Positions 21,146 through 29,969 of a stretch of 64,000 nucleotides of DNA are shown piece by piece. The translations under genes were made by a program, and so were the position numbers. A model generated the notes under the pieces. That model had not been told where the DNA came from. It saw nothing but the letters and a program-made list of their open reading frames with translations, and ran no database searches. Each line of letters starts with the position of its first letter. Positions within the stretch are counted from its first letter, which is position 1. Source of the stretch: Comamonas endophytica (GTDB lineage: Bacteria > Pseudomonadota > Gammaproteobacteria > Burkholderiales > Burkholderiaceae_C); assembly GCF_023634805.2 (NCBI RefSeq), contig NZ_CP106881.1:2958001-3022000 (forward strand), read 5' to 3'.

Positions 21146-21913
21146 TCACTGGCGGTAGCTGCTGTCGATGCGGTCCAGCAGCCGCAGCAGGGCGGGCCAG
21201 TCCTGCTCGTCGCTGCCATCGGAGACGCTGAACTGGCTGGCCACCTTGGCCGCGACCGCGTCGCTGCAGATGTGCAGCGCGGCGCCGCCCGACTGGGCCG
21301 CGATCTGCGCCTGGCAGGCGCGCTCGAGGTAATAGATCAGGTCGAAGGCCTCGCGGATGGTGGCGCCGGCCGTGAGCAGCCCGTGGTTGCGCAGGATCAT
21401 CGCCTTGTTGCTGCCCATGTCCTGCACCAGCCGCGGCTGCTCGTCCGCGTCCAGCGCCACGCCCTCGTAGTCGTGGTAGGAGAGCTGGCCGTGAAAGCGC
21501 ATGGCGTGCTGCGAGATGTTCAGCAGGCCCTGCTGCTGCGCGGCCACGCCCATGCCGGCGGCGGTGTGCGTGTGCAGCACGCAGTTGATCTCCGGCCGGG
21601 CATGGTGGATGCAGCTGTGGATGACGAAGCCGGCCGGGTTGCAGCCGATGCCGGTGGGGTCGTGGATGATGCGGCCGTCATGGTCGACCTTGAGCAGGCT
21701 CGACGCGGTGATCTCGTCGAACATCAGGCCATAGGGATTGATCAGGAACTCGTTGGGTGCGTCGGGCACCCGCGCCGAGACATGGGTGTAGATCAGATCG
21801 GTCATGCGGTAGTGCGCCATCAGGCGATAGCATGCCGCCAGGTTGACCCGCTGCTCCCATTCGGCAGCACTGACCGCGGCCTTGGTTTCGGGATAGATGT
21901 ATGTCTTGCTCAT
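21146..21913 (-). CDS. Class II aldolase/adducin-family protein
   Basis: A 255-residue protein of the fuculose-phosphate aldolase/adducin superfamily. Metal ligands are visible in VLHTHTAAG (His pair) and in LRNHGLLTAG, and the N-terminal NLAACYRLMAHYRMTD is typical. Members are zinc aldolases, decarboxylases or epimerases acting on small hydroxy acids or sugar phosphates. The substrate here is unknown. The gene ends with a clear terminator and starts 59 nt after a TGAAAA-N12-TTTTCA repeat, which suggests co-control with the nearby binding protein and gabT copy 2 by the XRE-cupin protein. Confidence 0.85.
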   Translation of the reverse strand: MSKTYIYPETKAAVSAAEWEQRVNLAACYRLMAHYRMTDLIYTHVSARVPDAPNEFLINPYGLMFDEITASSLLKVDHDGRIIHDPTGIGCNPAGFVIHSCIHHARPEINCVLHTHTAAGMGVAAQQQGLLNISQHAMRFHGQLSYHDYEGVALDADEQPRLVQDMGSNKAMILRNHGLLTAGATIREAFDLIYYLERACQAQIAAQSGGAALHICSDAVAAKVASQFSVSDGSDEQDWPALLRLLDRIDSSYRQ

Positions 21914-21970
21914 GGTGTGCGCGCGCTGGAAGAAAGCGTGGAATCGCCGGATGGCTGTAATTCCATGCTC

Positions 21971-21996
21971 GTGAAAATATCATTGAATATTTTCAT
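21971..21996. promoter_or_regulatory. Candidate XRE-cupin operator, site 2
   Basis: TGAAAATAT (21972-21980) and ATATTTTCA (21987-21995) form a perfect 9-bp inverted repeat with a 6-nt spacer, 59 nt upstream of the class II aldolase start. The outer hexamers TGAAAA and TTTTCA are spaced exactly as at site 1 (12 nt). Confidence 0.6.
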
Positions 21997-22066
21997 TATT
22001 CACCAATTCCAGCCCGCGGTAAACGCTCTTTTCGGCGCCTCGCCATGCCCGATGCGGGCGCTGGAA

Positions 22067-22741
22067 CTAGTAGGAGGGCGGGGTCACGGCCCAGATCAGC
22101 TCGGTCTGGGTGTCGCTGGGGTTGCGGTAGCGGTGTGGCGTGGTGCTGGCAAAGCTGAAGCTGTCGCCTTCCTCCAGCGTGAAGCGCTGCTCGCCGATCC
22201 ACAGCTCGAGCGTTCCCTTCAACACGACACCGGCTTCGTGGCCCACATGCTCGTAGGTGTCGGGCCCGCTGTCCGAGCCCGGCTCCATGGTGGAGAACAG
22301 CAGCTCCAGCGGCCCTTCCAGGTTGGGCGAGAGCAGGAAGTCCGAGATGCCCGAGGCAAAAGCCAGGCGGCGGCGCCGCGCCTTGCGCACCACGACACCG
22401 CCGTCCGATGGCTCCACGCTGGCGCCCTGCGGAAAGAACCAGCTGATCTGCACGCCCAGCGCCTCGGCGATCTGGTGCAGGTCGCTGATGGACGGCGTGC
22501 TCATGCCGCGCTCCACCTGGCTGAGAAAGCCGATGGACTTGCCGCAGCGCAGCGCCATCTGCTGCAGCGACAGGCTCTTGGCCTTGCGCAGGCCCTTGAT
22601 CTCGCGCCCCACCCATTCCATGGGATCGGCGGAGCGCGCCGCCTCGGCCGTCCCGGACCCGGCATCGGCCCGGGCCGCGGCCCTGGGCTTCGACGCCGTT
22701 TTTCGGGGGGCCTTGGGAGTGCTTGGACTGTTGGTGTGCAT
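22067..22741 (-). CDS. XRE-family regulator with C-terminal cupin domain
   Basis: Start chosen at MHTNSPSTPK (22741), 224 residues; an in-frame start at 22798 is possible but lacks support. The order is a basic Ala/Lys/Pro-rich tail (1-40), a Cro/CI helix-turn-helix (about 46-100, with LSLQQMALRCGKSIGFLSQ), then a cupin barrel (about 150-224, with HVGHEAGVVLKG and EEGDSFSFASTTPHRY). This is the SutR/PuuR-like architecture, in which the cupin binds a small ligand such as a polyamine or amino acid. PuuR controls GABA-producing putrescine breakdown, so the adjacent gabT is a natural target. Autoregulation through site 3 is plausible. Confidence 0.88.
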   Translation of the reverse strand: MHTNSPSTPKAPRKTASKPRAAARADAGSGTAEAARSADPMEWVGREIKGLRKAKSLSLQQMALRCGKSIGFLSQVERGMSTPSISDLHQIAEALGVQISWFFPQGASVEPSDGGVVVRKARRRRLAFASGISDFLLSPNLEGPLELLFSTMEPGSDSGPDTYEHVGHEAGVVLKGTLELWIGEQRFTLEEGDSFSFASTTPHRYRNPSDTQTELIWAVTPPSY

Positions 22742-22890
22742 TTCTTCGTGGGGATATCCGAGTCGCCTCGTGGGGAGCGCAGGGGCCAGATCGAGCACAG
22801 GGCCCGGCTGACGCCGCCGGCAGCTGTATTTTGCGCCAACTCGGGCGGCAAAACGACGCCATGAAGGAGGGTAAAAACCCGTTCAGAACC

Positions 22891-22916
22891 GTGAAAATTG
22901 AATCCAATAATTTCAT
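22891..22916. promoter_or_regulatory. Candidate XRE-cupin operator, site 3
   Basis: GTGAAAA (22891-22897) and ATTTCAT (22910-22916) repeat the outer hexamers of sites 1 and 2 at the same 12-nt spacing, with one mismatch in the right arm. The site lies in the divergent region between the XRE-cupin gene and gabT copy 2, 62 nt before the gabT start, so it could serve both genes. Confidence 0.5.
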
Positions 22917-22976
22917 ATTGGCGCTAGAATCCGGGGCTTCAACCTTGCCCTCCATCCCGCCACCCCAGGAATTCCC

Positions 22977-24260
22977 ATGCTTCAAGTCGCCAACCCGAAC
23001 ACCGTCCTCGAACAACGCCGGCTGGCCGCCTGCCCGCGCGGCGTCGGGGTCCAGACACAGGCTTTCACTGCCTCGGCGCGCAATGCCGAGATCTGGGATG
23101 TCACCGGCAAGCGGCTGATCGACTTCGGCAGCGGCATCGCGGTGCTGGCCACCGGGCACCGCCATCCGCGCATCGTCGCCGCGGTGCAGCAGCAGCTCGA
23201 GAGCTTCCACCACACCTGCTTCCAGGTGACGCCCTACGAGAGCTACATCGCGCTGTGCGAGAAGCTCAACGCACTGACGCCCGGCGGCTTCGCCAAGAAG
23301 ACCGCGCTGTTCACCACCGGCGCCGAAGCTGTGGAGAACGCCATGAAGGTGGCCAAGGCCGCCACGGGCCGCAACGCGGTCATCGCCTTCTCCGGGGCTT
23401 TCCACGGCCGCACGCTGATGGGCATGGCCCTGACCGGCAAGGTGTACCCCTACAAGGCCGGCTTCGGCGCCATGCCGCCGGACGTCTGGCATGTGCCTTA
23501 CCCTGCCGAAGCGCTGGGCGTGAGCGTGGAGGACAGCATCGCGGCCATCGAGAAGCTGTTCAAGGCCGATGTCGATCCCAAGCGCGTGGCCGCCATCATC
23601 CTGGAGCCGGTGCAGGGCGAAGGCGGCTTCTATATCGCGCCGCCCGAACTCTTCCGGAAGCTGCGCGCGCTGTGCGACGCGCACGGCATCCTGCTGGTGG
23701 TGGACGAAGTCCAGACCGGTTTCGGCCGCACCGGCAAGATGTTTGCCCTCGAGCACATGGGCGTCGAAGCCGACCTGATCACCCTGGCCAAGAGCCTGGC
23801 AGGCGGTTTCCCCCTGTCCGCACTGACCGGCCGCGCCGAGCTGATGGACGCCGCCGCGCCTGGCGGCCTGGGCGGAACCTATGCCGGCAATCCTTTGGCG
23901 GTGGCCGCCTCCCTGGCGGTCATCGACGTGATGCAGGACGAACAGCTCCCCGCGCGCGCGCAGACGCTGGGCGAAAAGCTGACGCAAAGCCTGCGCTCCC
24001 TGCAGGCCAAGGTGCCGGAACTGGCGGAGGTACGCGGCCTCGGCGCCATGGTGGCGGCGGAGTTCAAGGACCCGGCCACGGGCGCGCCGCTGCCCGCCAA
24101 GGTCAAGGCCATCCAGGATCTGGCGCTGCAGAAGGGCCTGCTGCTGCTGAGCTGCGGCGTCAATGCCAACGTGATCCGCTTCCTGTTCCCGCTCACCATC
24201 GAGGACAACGTGTTCGAGGAAGGCCTGGCGCTGCTGGCCGAAGCCATCGCGGAGGCCTGA
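22977..24260 (+). CDS. gabT: 4-aminobutyrate--2-oxoglutarate aminotransferase (copy 2)
   Basis: A 427-residue class III aminotransferase parallel to copy 1 throughout: TTGAEAVENAMK (113-124), Asp243 in VDEVQTGFGRTG and Lys272 in TLAKSLAGGFP. It probably takes the amino group from GABA or a close omega-amino acid such as 5-aminovalerate. Unlike copy 1 it has no gabD beside it. The gene 3 nt downstream encodes a 2-hydroxyacid dehydrogenase, so the product could be reduced rather than oxidised (inference). It is divergent from the XRE-cupin regulator. Confidence 0.91.
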   Translation: MLQVANPNTVLEQRRLAACPRGVGVQTQAFTASARNAEIWDVTGKRLIDFGSGIAVLATGHRHPRIVAAVQQQLESFHHTCFQVTPYESYIALCEKLNALTPGGFAKKTALFTTGAEAVENAMKVAKAATGRNAVIAFSGAFHGRTLMGMALTGKVYPYKAGFGAMPPDVWHVPYPAEALGVSVEDSIAAIEKLFKADVDPKRVAAIILEPVQGEGGFYIAPPELFRKLRALCDAHGILLVVDEVQTGFGRTGKMFALEHMGVEADLITLAKSLAGGFPLSALTGRAELMDAAAPGGLGGTYAGNPLAVAASLAVIDVMQDEQLPARAQTLGEKLTQSLRSLQAKVPELAEVRGLGAMVAAEFKDPATGAPLPAKVKAIQDLALQKGLLLLSCGVNANVIRFLFPLTIEDNVFEEGLALLAEAIAEA

Positions 24261-24263
24261 GCG

Positions 24264-25193
24264 ATGCCCACCCTGGCGGTTGCAGGTGCCTATCTGCACA
24301 ACAAGACCGTGGTGGAGGAGCTGCTGCGCCGGCGCCTTCCCGACTGGTCCATCGTCCGGCCTGGCGATGCGGGGGCCCGCGAGGCCTGCGTCGCCGTGTG
24401 CTGGGGCCAGCCCCACGACACCTGGCAGCAGCTGCCCGACGTGCGCATGGTGCATTCCATTGGCGCGGGCGTCGACGGCCTGGTGCGCGACCCCGGGCTG
24501 CCCGATGTGCCGATCTGCCGCGTCATCGACCAGGCGCAGGCGCAGCGCCTGACCGAGTACGTGCTCTGGGGCACGCTGACCTACCACCGCGGATTCGACA
24601 TCGCCGCGCGCAACCAGCGCGCGCTGCTGTGGCAGCGGCCCGCCAACCGCGCGGCCTCGGAGGTCGTCGTCGGGGTGATGGGACTGGGCGAGATCGGCGC
24701 CCATATGGCCAAGACCCTGGCCGCCCACGGCTACAGCGTAAGGGGCTGGTCGCGCAGCGCGCGCAGCCTGGAAGGCATCGAGACCTTTGCGGGAGCGGAG
24801 GGGCTCGGCGCATTTCTCGATGGCGTGGAAGTGCTCATCTGCGTGCTGCCGCTGACGGATGAAACCGAAGGCATCCTGTCGCGCGATCTCTTCAACCGGC
24901 TGACGCCGGGCGCCAAGCTGATCCACGTGGGTCGCGGCCCGCACTTCGTCGAGGCGGACGTGCTCGAGGCGCTGGAATCGGGGCAACTGGGCGGAGTGCT
25001 GGTCGATGTCTTCCCAGTGGAGCCCCTGCCGGCGGACAACGCGCTGTGGCGCCATCCGCTGGTGATGGTGACGCCGCATATGGCTGCCGTGATGCCCATG
25101 CCGGATGTGGTCAGCCAGATCGCGGAGAACTGCGAGCGGCTGCTGGCGGGGGAGCCACTGCTGCGGACGGTGGAGCGGGCCAGCGGGTATTGA
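24264..25193 (+). CDS. D-2-hydroxyacid dehydrogenase, GhrA-like
   Basis: A 309-residue NAD(P)-dependent dehydrogenase of the D-isomer-specific 2-hydroxyacid family. The nucleotide loop GVMGLGEIGAHMA is at 137-149, the substrate Arg in HVGRGPHF, and the catalytic His in TPHMAAVMP near residue 279. It resembles GhrA (glyoxylate/hydroxypyruvate reductase). It begins 3 nt after gabT copy 2, so the two are co-transcribed. A second family member is in the island at 51856. It probably reduces a keto acid formed in the same pathway. Confidence 0.87.
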   Translation: MPTLAVAGAYLHNKTVVEELLRRRLPDWSIVRPGDAGAREACVAVCWGQPHDTWQQLPDVRMVHSIGAGVDGLVRDPGLPDVPICRVIDQAQAQRLTEYVLWGTLTYHRGFDIAARNQRALLWQRPANRAASEVVVGVMGLGEIGAHMAKTLAAHGYSVRGWSRSARSLEGIETFAGAEGLGAFLDGVEVLICVLPLTDETEGILSRDLFNRLTPGAKLIHVGRGPHFVEADVLEALESGQLGGVLVDVFPVEPLPADNALWRHPLVMVTPHMAAVMPMPDVVSQIAENCERLLAGEPLLRTVERASGY

Positions 25194-25260
25194 AGGCAGT
25201 CATATCAACGGAAGTGCGCCATCATCTAACTTTGGCCGGGCCCGCTTTTCGTTGGAGGGT

Positions 25261-25440
25261 GGCCGTCCATCCTTCGACAGGTAGCCCTGCGCCAGGCTCA
25301 GGACGAACGTTGGAGAAGGCCGCGCTTACTATAAAAAGTTCGTGCCTTCCAGCGGTTTTGGACGCGGCACAGCGCCACCCACCTTTCGTGGTGAGCCTGC
25401 CTGGGCGGCCCCGTCGAACCATGGACGTCCTGCCCTCAAG
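25261..25440. repeat. REP-like inverted repeat element (between hydroxyacid dehydrogenase and dehydratase genes)
   Basis: The 373-nt gap between 25194 and 25566 holds no gene. It contains a left unit with TCCTTCGACAGG and GGCTCAGGACGAACG (25269-25309, interrupted by 12 extra bases) and an inverted right unit with TTCGTGGTGAGCCTG and GTCGAACCATGGACG (25384-25427, also interrupted). The same family recurs at 32290, 42735, 46525 and 60138. The halves can pair as a long hairpin. Confidence 0.8.
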
Positions 25441-25566
25441 AATTGCCATGACGTTTCCATCCGGGAACCAGCTTTGTCACCTCAGTGACCGGCCTACATC
25501 CAAAGCTATTGCCTCCGCCCAGTGTTTGGTTATGGTGTCCGGACCCCGATCCGTCCACCCACCGCC

Positions 25567-27345
25567 ATGACAACTTCCCCAGATAACGACCAAGACAAAC
25601 CCCCCGCGGCCCCCGGTTTCCGCTCCGCCATCATCCGCGAAGGCACCGTGCGCGCTACCGCGCGCAGCTTCCTGCATGCGCTGGGCCAGGACGACGAGGA
25701 CATCGAGCGCCCGCACATCGGCGTGTTCCATACCGGCGGCGAGATGAGCCCCTGCAACCTGAACCTGCGCGAGCAGGCGCAGCATGCCAAGACCGGCATC
25801 TATGCGGGCGGCGGCACGCCGCACGAATGCCCGGTGGTGTCCGTGAGCGACGGGCTGACGATGGCGCATTCGGGCATGCGCTTCTCGCTGGTATCGCGCG
25901 AGCTGATTGCCGACAGCGTCGAGGCCTCGGTGCGCGGCCACCAGTGGGACGGCATCTTCGCCATCGGTGCCTGCGACAAAAACCTGCCGGGCCTGATGAT
26001 GGGCATGCTGCGCTGCAATGTGCCCAGCGTGTTCGTGCATGGCGGCTCGGCGCTGCCGGGGCAGATGCCTGGTCCCGAAGGCCGCGATCTGAATGTGGTC
26101 GACACCTATGAAAGCATAGGTCAGGTGCTGGCCGGCACGGCCACCTCCGAGGAACTGGCGCAGATCAGCCGCAGCTGCCTGCCCACGGCCGGCGCCTGCG
26201 CCGGGCAGTTCACGGCCAACACCATGGGCATGGTCAGCGAGGCGCTGGGGCTGGCGCCCATCGGCTCGAGCATGCTGCCCGCGGTGTTCAGCGAGCGAGC
26301 GCCGCTGATGCGCCGCACCGCCAAGACGCTGATGCGCGCCGTGTGGGCCAGCGCCGAGGGCGGCGGGCCACTGCCGCGCGACATCGTCACGCGCCAGGCG
26401 CTGGAGAATGCCTGCGCGGTGGTCAGCGCCACGGGCGGCTCCACCAATGCCGCGCTGCATCTGCCGGCCATTGCGCATGAAGCCGGCATCCGCTTCCACC
26501 TCGACGACGTGGCCGAAGTCTTCGCGCGAACGCCGCTGATCGCCGATCTGCGTCCCGGCGGGCGCTATCTGGCGCGCGACGTGCATTACATCGGTGGCGC
26601 GGGGGTGATCCTGCGCAGCCTGCTGGACCAGGGCCTGCTGCATGGCAGAGCGCTGACTTTCACCGGCCGCACGCTGGCCGAGGAGCTGGCCTCGGCGCTG
26701 GCGCCCGACGGGCAGGTGGTGCGTGCGGCCGGCAATCCGATCTCGCGCGACGGCGGCCTGGCGGTGCTCAAGGGCAATCTGTGTCCCGAAGGTGCGCTGC
26801 TGAAGACCGCCGGCCTCGCCACGCTGGCGCATCGCGGCCCGGCGCGCGTGTTCGAGTCGGAGGAGGAGGCCCAGGCCGCCGTGCAGGCCATGCGCTACAG
26901 CGCCGGCGACGTGATCGTGATCCGCAACGAGGGTCCGAAGGGCAGCCCCGGCATGCGCGAGATGCTGGGCATCACCGCCTTGCTCTACGGGCAGGGCATG
27001 GGCGACAAGGTGGCTCTGCTGACCGACGGGCGCTTTTCGGGCGCGACGCGCGGGCTGTGCATCGGCTATGCGGGGCCCGAGGCCGCCGACAACGGCCCGA
27101 TCGCGGCGCTGCGCGACGGCGACATGGTGTGCATCGACGCACGTCCGCTGGCGCGCTCGATCACGGTGGAGCTGTCGGACACCGACCTCGCCCTGCGCCT
27201 GCAGGGAAGCGCGCGCCATCCTCGCGTAAACACGGGAGCGCGCGGCGGCGGCTTGCTGGAAAAATACGCGCTGACGGTGAGGCCGGCGCATCAGGGCGCC
27301 GTGACGCACTCGGGCGCGGTCACCTGGCTGCGCGACTCCGGCTGA
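25567..27345 (+). CDS. IlvD/Edd-family dehydratase (dihydroxy-acid or sugar-acid dehydratase)
   Basis: Start chosen at [10 protein letters not shown] (25567), 592 residues. Fe-S ligand candidates are Cys63 (EMSPCNLN), Cys136 (GACDKNLPG, with the metal-binding Asp137 and Lys138) and Cys211 (TAGACAGQF). The C-terminal [16 protein letters not shown] is the family's substrate loop. Relatives make 2-oxo acids from dihydroxy acids, either dihydroxyisovalerate (IlvD) or aldonic acids such as arabonate, xylonate or gluconate. A binding-protein gene follows 48 nt later and no ilv genes are near, which favours a catabolic sugar-acid dehydratase over valine synthesis. The exact substrate is open. Confidence 0.87.
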   Translation: MTTSPDNDQDKPPAAPGFRSAIIREGTVRATARSFLHALGQDDEDIERPHIGVFHTGGEMSPCNLNLREQAQHAKTGIYAGGGTPHECPVVSVSDGLTMAHSGMRFSLVSRELIADSVEASVRGHQWDGIFAIGACDKNLPGLMMGMLRCNVPSVFVHGGSALPGQMPGPEGRDLNVVDTYESIGQVLAGTATSEELAQISRSCLPTAGACAGQFTANTMGMVSEALGLAPIGSSMLPAVFSERAPLMRRTAKTLMRAVWASAEGGGPLPRDIVTRQALENACAVVSATGGSTNAALHLPAIAHEAGIRFHLDDVAEVFARTPLIADLRPGGRYLARDVHYIGGAGVILRSLLDQGLLHGRALTFTGRTLAEELASALAPDGQVVRAAGNPISRDGGLAVLKGNLCPEGALLKTAGLATLAHRGPARVFESEEEAQAAVQAMRYSAGDVIVIRNEGPKGSPGMREMLGITALLYGQGMGDKVALLTDGRFSGATRGLCIGYAGPEAADNGPIAALRDGDMVCIDARPLARSITVELSDTDLALRLQGSARHPRVNTGARGGGLLEKYALTVRPAHQGAVTHSGAVTWLRDSG

Positions 27346-27393
27346 ACGCGAGGGCAGCCGCTTCTCTCGAGATCCATATCAAGAAAGCAATCA

Positions 27394-28392
27394 ATGACCA
27401 TGAACCGCCGTGAATGGCTGGGTGCGGCAGGCGCGGGCGGCGCCGGCGCGCTGCTGGCCAGCCTGGGAATGCAGGCCCATGCGCAGGCAGCGCTCGAGAG
27501 CCTGAACATCGTCACCGGCTTTGCCCCCGGGGGCACCTCGGATGCGATCTGCAGGCGCGTGGGAACGCATTTGGCACCCGGCTACGCGAAGACGGCCGTG
27601 GTGGAAAACCGCACCGGCGCGGGCGGCCAGATCGCGATCAATTACATCAAGGGCCGGCCAGGCGATGGCACGACGCTGCTGCAGACGCCGACCTCGATGC
27701 TGTCGATCTATCCGCATATCTACAGCAAGCTGTCCTATGACCCGGTCACGGACCTGGCGCCGGTGTCGCTGGGCTGCGTGTTCGATTTCGGCTTCGCCGT
27801 CGGCCCTGCCGTGCCGGCGCAGGTCGCCAATGTGCGCGAGTTTCTGGCCTGGGCCAAGGCCAACCCGCAGGGCGCGAACTTCGGCTCCCCGGCGCCGGGC
27901 TCCACCCCGCATTTCATCGGCGCGCTGCTGGGTCAGCATGGCGGCGTCGATCTCAAGCATGCGGGCTACCGCGGCACCCAGCCGGCGCTGCTGGACATGA
28001 TGGGCGGCAACGTCTCGGCCGTGTCGGGCCCGCTGGGCGACATGCTGCAGCATCTGTCCAGCGGCAAGCTGCGCATCCTGGGCGTGAGCGGCCAGCGCCG
28101 CAGCCGCTTCGCGCCCCAGGTGCCGACGCTGGTCGAGCAGGGCTATGCCGACATGGCGCACAGCGAGTGGTTTGCCTTTCTCATGCCAGCCAAAACCCCG
28201 CCCGAGCTGGTGCAGCGCCTCAACGGCCACCTGCGCAGCGCGCTGGCGTCCAAGGACGTGGTCGACAGCCTGGCCACCTTCGGCCTCGAGGCGATGTCTT
28301 CCACGCCGGGCGAACTGGCGACGCTGGTGAAGTCGGAGCTCGCCAAATGGGGGCCGATCGTGCGGCGCGTGGGCTTCACCGCCGAGGGTTGA
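27394..28392 (+). CDS. Bug/TctC-family substrate-binding protein (copy 4), Tat-type signal
   Basis: A 332-residue binding protein. Its leader MNRREWLGAAGAGGAGAL has the twin-arginine pattern (RREWL) followed by a hydrophobic stretch and AHAQA, so Tat export is likely, unlike the other copies. Family signatures are IVTGFAPGGTSD, VENRTGAGGQIA and DGTTLLQTP, a more divergent set than in the other copies. Starts at 27394 and 27400 are both possible. It lies 48 nt behind the IlvD-like gene and ends at a strong terminator, so the two form one unit and probably share a substrate. Confidence 0.87.
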   Translation: MTMNRREWLGAAGAGGAGALLASLGMQAHAQAALESLNIVTGFAPGGTSDAICRRVGTHLAPGYAKTAVVENRTGAGGQIAINYIKGRPGDGTTLLQTPTSMLSIYPHIYSKLSYDPVTDLAPVSLGCVFDFGFAVGPAVPAQVANVREFLAWAKANPQGANFGSPAPGSTPHFIGALLGQHGGVDLKHAGYRGTQPALLDMMGGNVSAVSGPLGDMLQHLSSGKLRILGVSGQRRSRFAPQVPTLVEQGYADMAHSEWFAFLMPAKTPPELVQRLNGHLRSALASKDVVDSLATFGLEAMSSTPGELATLVKSELAKWGPIVRRVGFTAEG

Positions 28393-28428
28393 GCGCAACA
28401 CGGGGACGCAACACCCAGAAAACGCATC

Positions 28429-28451
28429 GGGAGCAATAGCTCCCGTTTTTT
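28429..28451 (+). terminator. Rho-independent terminator after the dehydratase/binding-protein unit
   Basis: The 7-bp stem CGGGAGC-aat-aGCTCCCG (28429-28445) followed by six T residues lies 36 nt past the binding-protein stop. It isolates the small downstream unit. Confidence 0.9.
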
Positions 28452-28566
28452 ATGGCTGTGTGACAAATCCCATGTGCATACCATGTTGTTTTGTGGCACA
28501 GGATGCGTAATTTTGCGTATAGGGTTTATACTAGCGGCTAAGGGTTACTACTTAAGTCAACCTGCT

Positions 28567-28596
28567 CTGACGGCATTGAGAGATGCGTGCCGTCAG
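28567..28596 (+). other. Leader hairpin before a 25-codon ORF
   Basis: CTGACGGCA (28567-28575) and TGCCGTCAG (28588-28596) form a perfect 9-bp inverted repeat with a 12-nt loop. A U-G and a C-G pair extend it to 11 bp. It lies about 30 nt before a short ORF and 35 nt after a candidate -10 box TATACT (28527-28532). In a gene-free stretch this suggests a structured RNA leader or small RNA. Confidence 0.45.
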
Positions 28597-28627
28597 GGAT
28601 TCAAGTGCATCTCGTAGAAAGCACACC

Positions 28628-28705
28628 ATGCGTCAAGCCATCGCTACCCTGATCTCGTTCATTTCCGACTACCGCGAAGCCCACGTCGGCCTGGCAAACC
28701 AGTAA
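28628..28705 (+). CDS. Possible 25-residue small protein
   Basis: The ATG at 28628 opens a 25-codon frame ending in TAA (starts MRQAIATLISFISDY, ends VGLANQ). It can form one amphipathic helix. The preceding ribosome site is weak (AGAAAG). Support comes from context: it sits between a structured leader and a strong terminator (28785-28822) in a 448-nt stretch with no other gene, so something short is transcribed here. It could instead be part of a non-coding RNA. No family was recognised. Confidence 0.35.
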   Translation: MRQAIATLISFISDYREAHVGLANQ

Positions 28706-28784
28706 TCGAGAAGCACCTGCGCAGCGCCCGGCAGCGGGCGTTCGATGCGCACGGACACTCCCGCGAGGGAGGCGGGTCCGGGAC

Positions 28785-28822
28785 AAAATACTCCATGGCA
28801 TCGGCTCTGGAGTATTTTTTTT
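28785..28822. terminator. Bidirectional terminator between the small unit and the ene-reductase gene
   Basis: A-rich AAAA, then TACTCCA (28789-28795), a 12-nt loop, TGGAGTA (28808-28814) and eight T residues. The T run makes it a strong plus-strand terminator. The A run on the left gives a weaker T tract for the opposing gene, which ends at 28841. Confidence 0.85.
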
Positions 28823-28840
28823 GCCCCGCCACTGACAGCT

Positions 28841-29941
28841 TCAGGCGGAAAGCGGCGCGAACAGCCCGCGCGCGCCATGCGGCTGGCAGCGCAGATACTG
28901 CGGCGAGGCCGGCACCTGCGCACCCAGCGCCTGGGCCGCATGCCAGGGCCAGCGCGGATTGAACAGCGCGGCGCGGGCAATGGCGATCGCGTCGGCATCG
29001 CCGGCGTCAAGCGCCGCCTGCGCCTGCAGCGGATCGGTGATCAGGCCCACGCCAATGACCGGCATCGCCAGCTGCGCGCGCAGTGCATGCGCCAGCGGCA
29101 GCTGGTAGCCCGGGCCGACGGGGATCTGCTGCGCCGGGCTCAGCCCGCCGCTCGACACATGCAGGAAAGCGCAGCCCAGTGCCTGCAGTTCCCTGGCCAG
29201 TACCCCACTTTGCTCCACATCCCAGCCTCCCTCGATCCAGTCGCTGGCCGACAGCCGCACGCCGACGGGCAGCGCATCGCCCACGGCGGCGCGCACCGCG
29301 CTGAAGACTTCCAGCGTCAGGCGCATGCGGTTTTCCAGGCTGCCGCCATACTGGTCGGTGCGCTGGTTGGACAGCGGCGACAGGAACTGGTGCAGCAGAT
29401 AGCCATGCGCGCCATGCAGCTCGATCAGGTCGTAGCCCAGGCGCTGCGCGCGCAGTGCGGCGTCGACAAAGGCCTTCTTCACGCGCACGATATCGGCCAG
29501 CGTCGCAGCCGCGGGCGTAGGCACTTCGGGAGAAGCGGACAGCGCGCTGGCACCCAGCGTCGGCCAGGCCTCATCCTGCGGCAACGGCCCGCCGCCCAGC
29601 CAGGGCTGCAGGCTCGCGGCCTTGCGGCCCGCATGGCCCAGCTGCACGCCCATTTTGATGCCGCTGTGCCGGCGGATGTGTTCCAGCACCGGGCGCATCG
29701 CGGCTTCGGCGGCATCGCTCCACAGTCCCAGATCCTGCGCGCTGATGCGGCCCATGGCCTCCACCGCCGTGGCTTCGACGATCAGCAGGCCCGCGCCCGA
29801 CTGGGCCAGCTGGCCGTAGTGCATCAGATGCCAGTCGTTGGCGCAGCCGTCGTCGGCGCTGTAGGTGCACATCGGTGCAATGACGACGCGGTTGGACAAT
29901 TCGAGATTGCCAAGGGACAGGGGAGAGAACAGGGCGGTCAT
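28841..29941 (-). CDS. NADH:flavin oxidoreductase of the Old Yellow Enzyme family (YqjM-like)
   Basis: Start chosen at MTALFSPLSL (29941) behind AGGA, 366 residues. It is an FMN TIM barrel with VIAPMCTYSADDG (the Cys of the YqjM-type subclass next to FMN), VQLGHAGRK, IELHGAHGYLLHQFLSP (substrate His residues) and DQYGGSLENR. It should reduce activated C=C bonds of enones using NAD(P)H. It is followed upstream on the same strand by a ParB-domain gene 28 nt away. A physiological substrate cannot be read from sequence; YqjM-type enzymes are often linked to electrophile stress. Confidence 0.9.
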   Translation of the reverse strand: MTALFSPLSLGNLELSNRVVIAPMCTYSADDGCANDWHLMHYGQLAQSGAGLLIVEATAVEAMGRISAQDLGLWSDAAEAAMRPVLEHIRRHSGIKMGVQLGHAGRKAASLQPWLGGGPLPQDEAWPTLGASALSASPEVPTPAAATLADIVRVKKAFVDAALRAQRLGYDLIELHGAHGYLLHQFLSPLSNQRTDQYGGSLENRMRLTLEVFSAVRAAVGDALPVGVRLSASDWIEGGWDVEQSGVLARELQALGCAFLHVSSGGLSPAQQIPVGPGYQLPLAHALRAQLAMPVIGVGLITDPLQAQAALDAGDADAIAIARAALFNPRWPWHAAQALGAQVPASPQYLRCQPHGARGLFAPLSA

Positions 29942-29969
29942 GGGTTCCTGATGAAGATGATGGAAGGGA

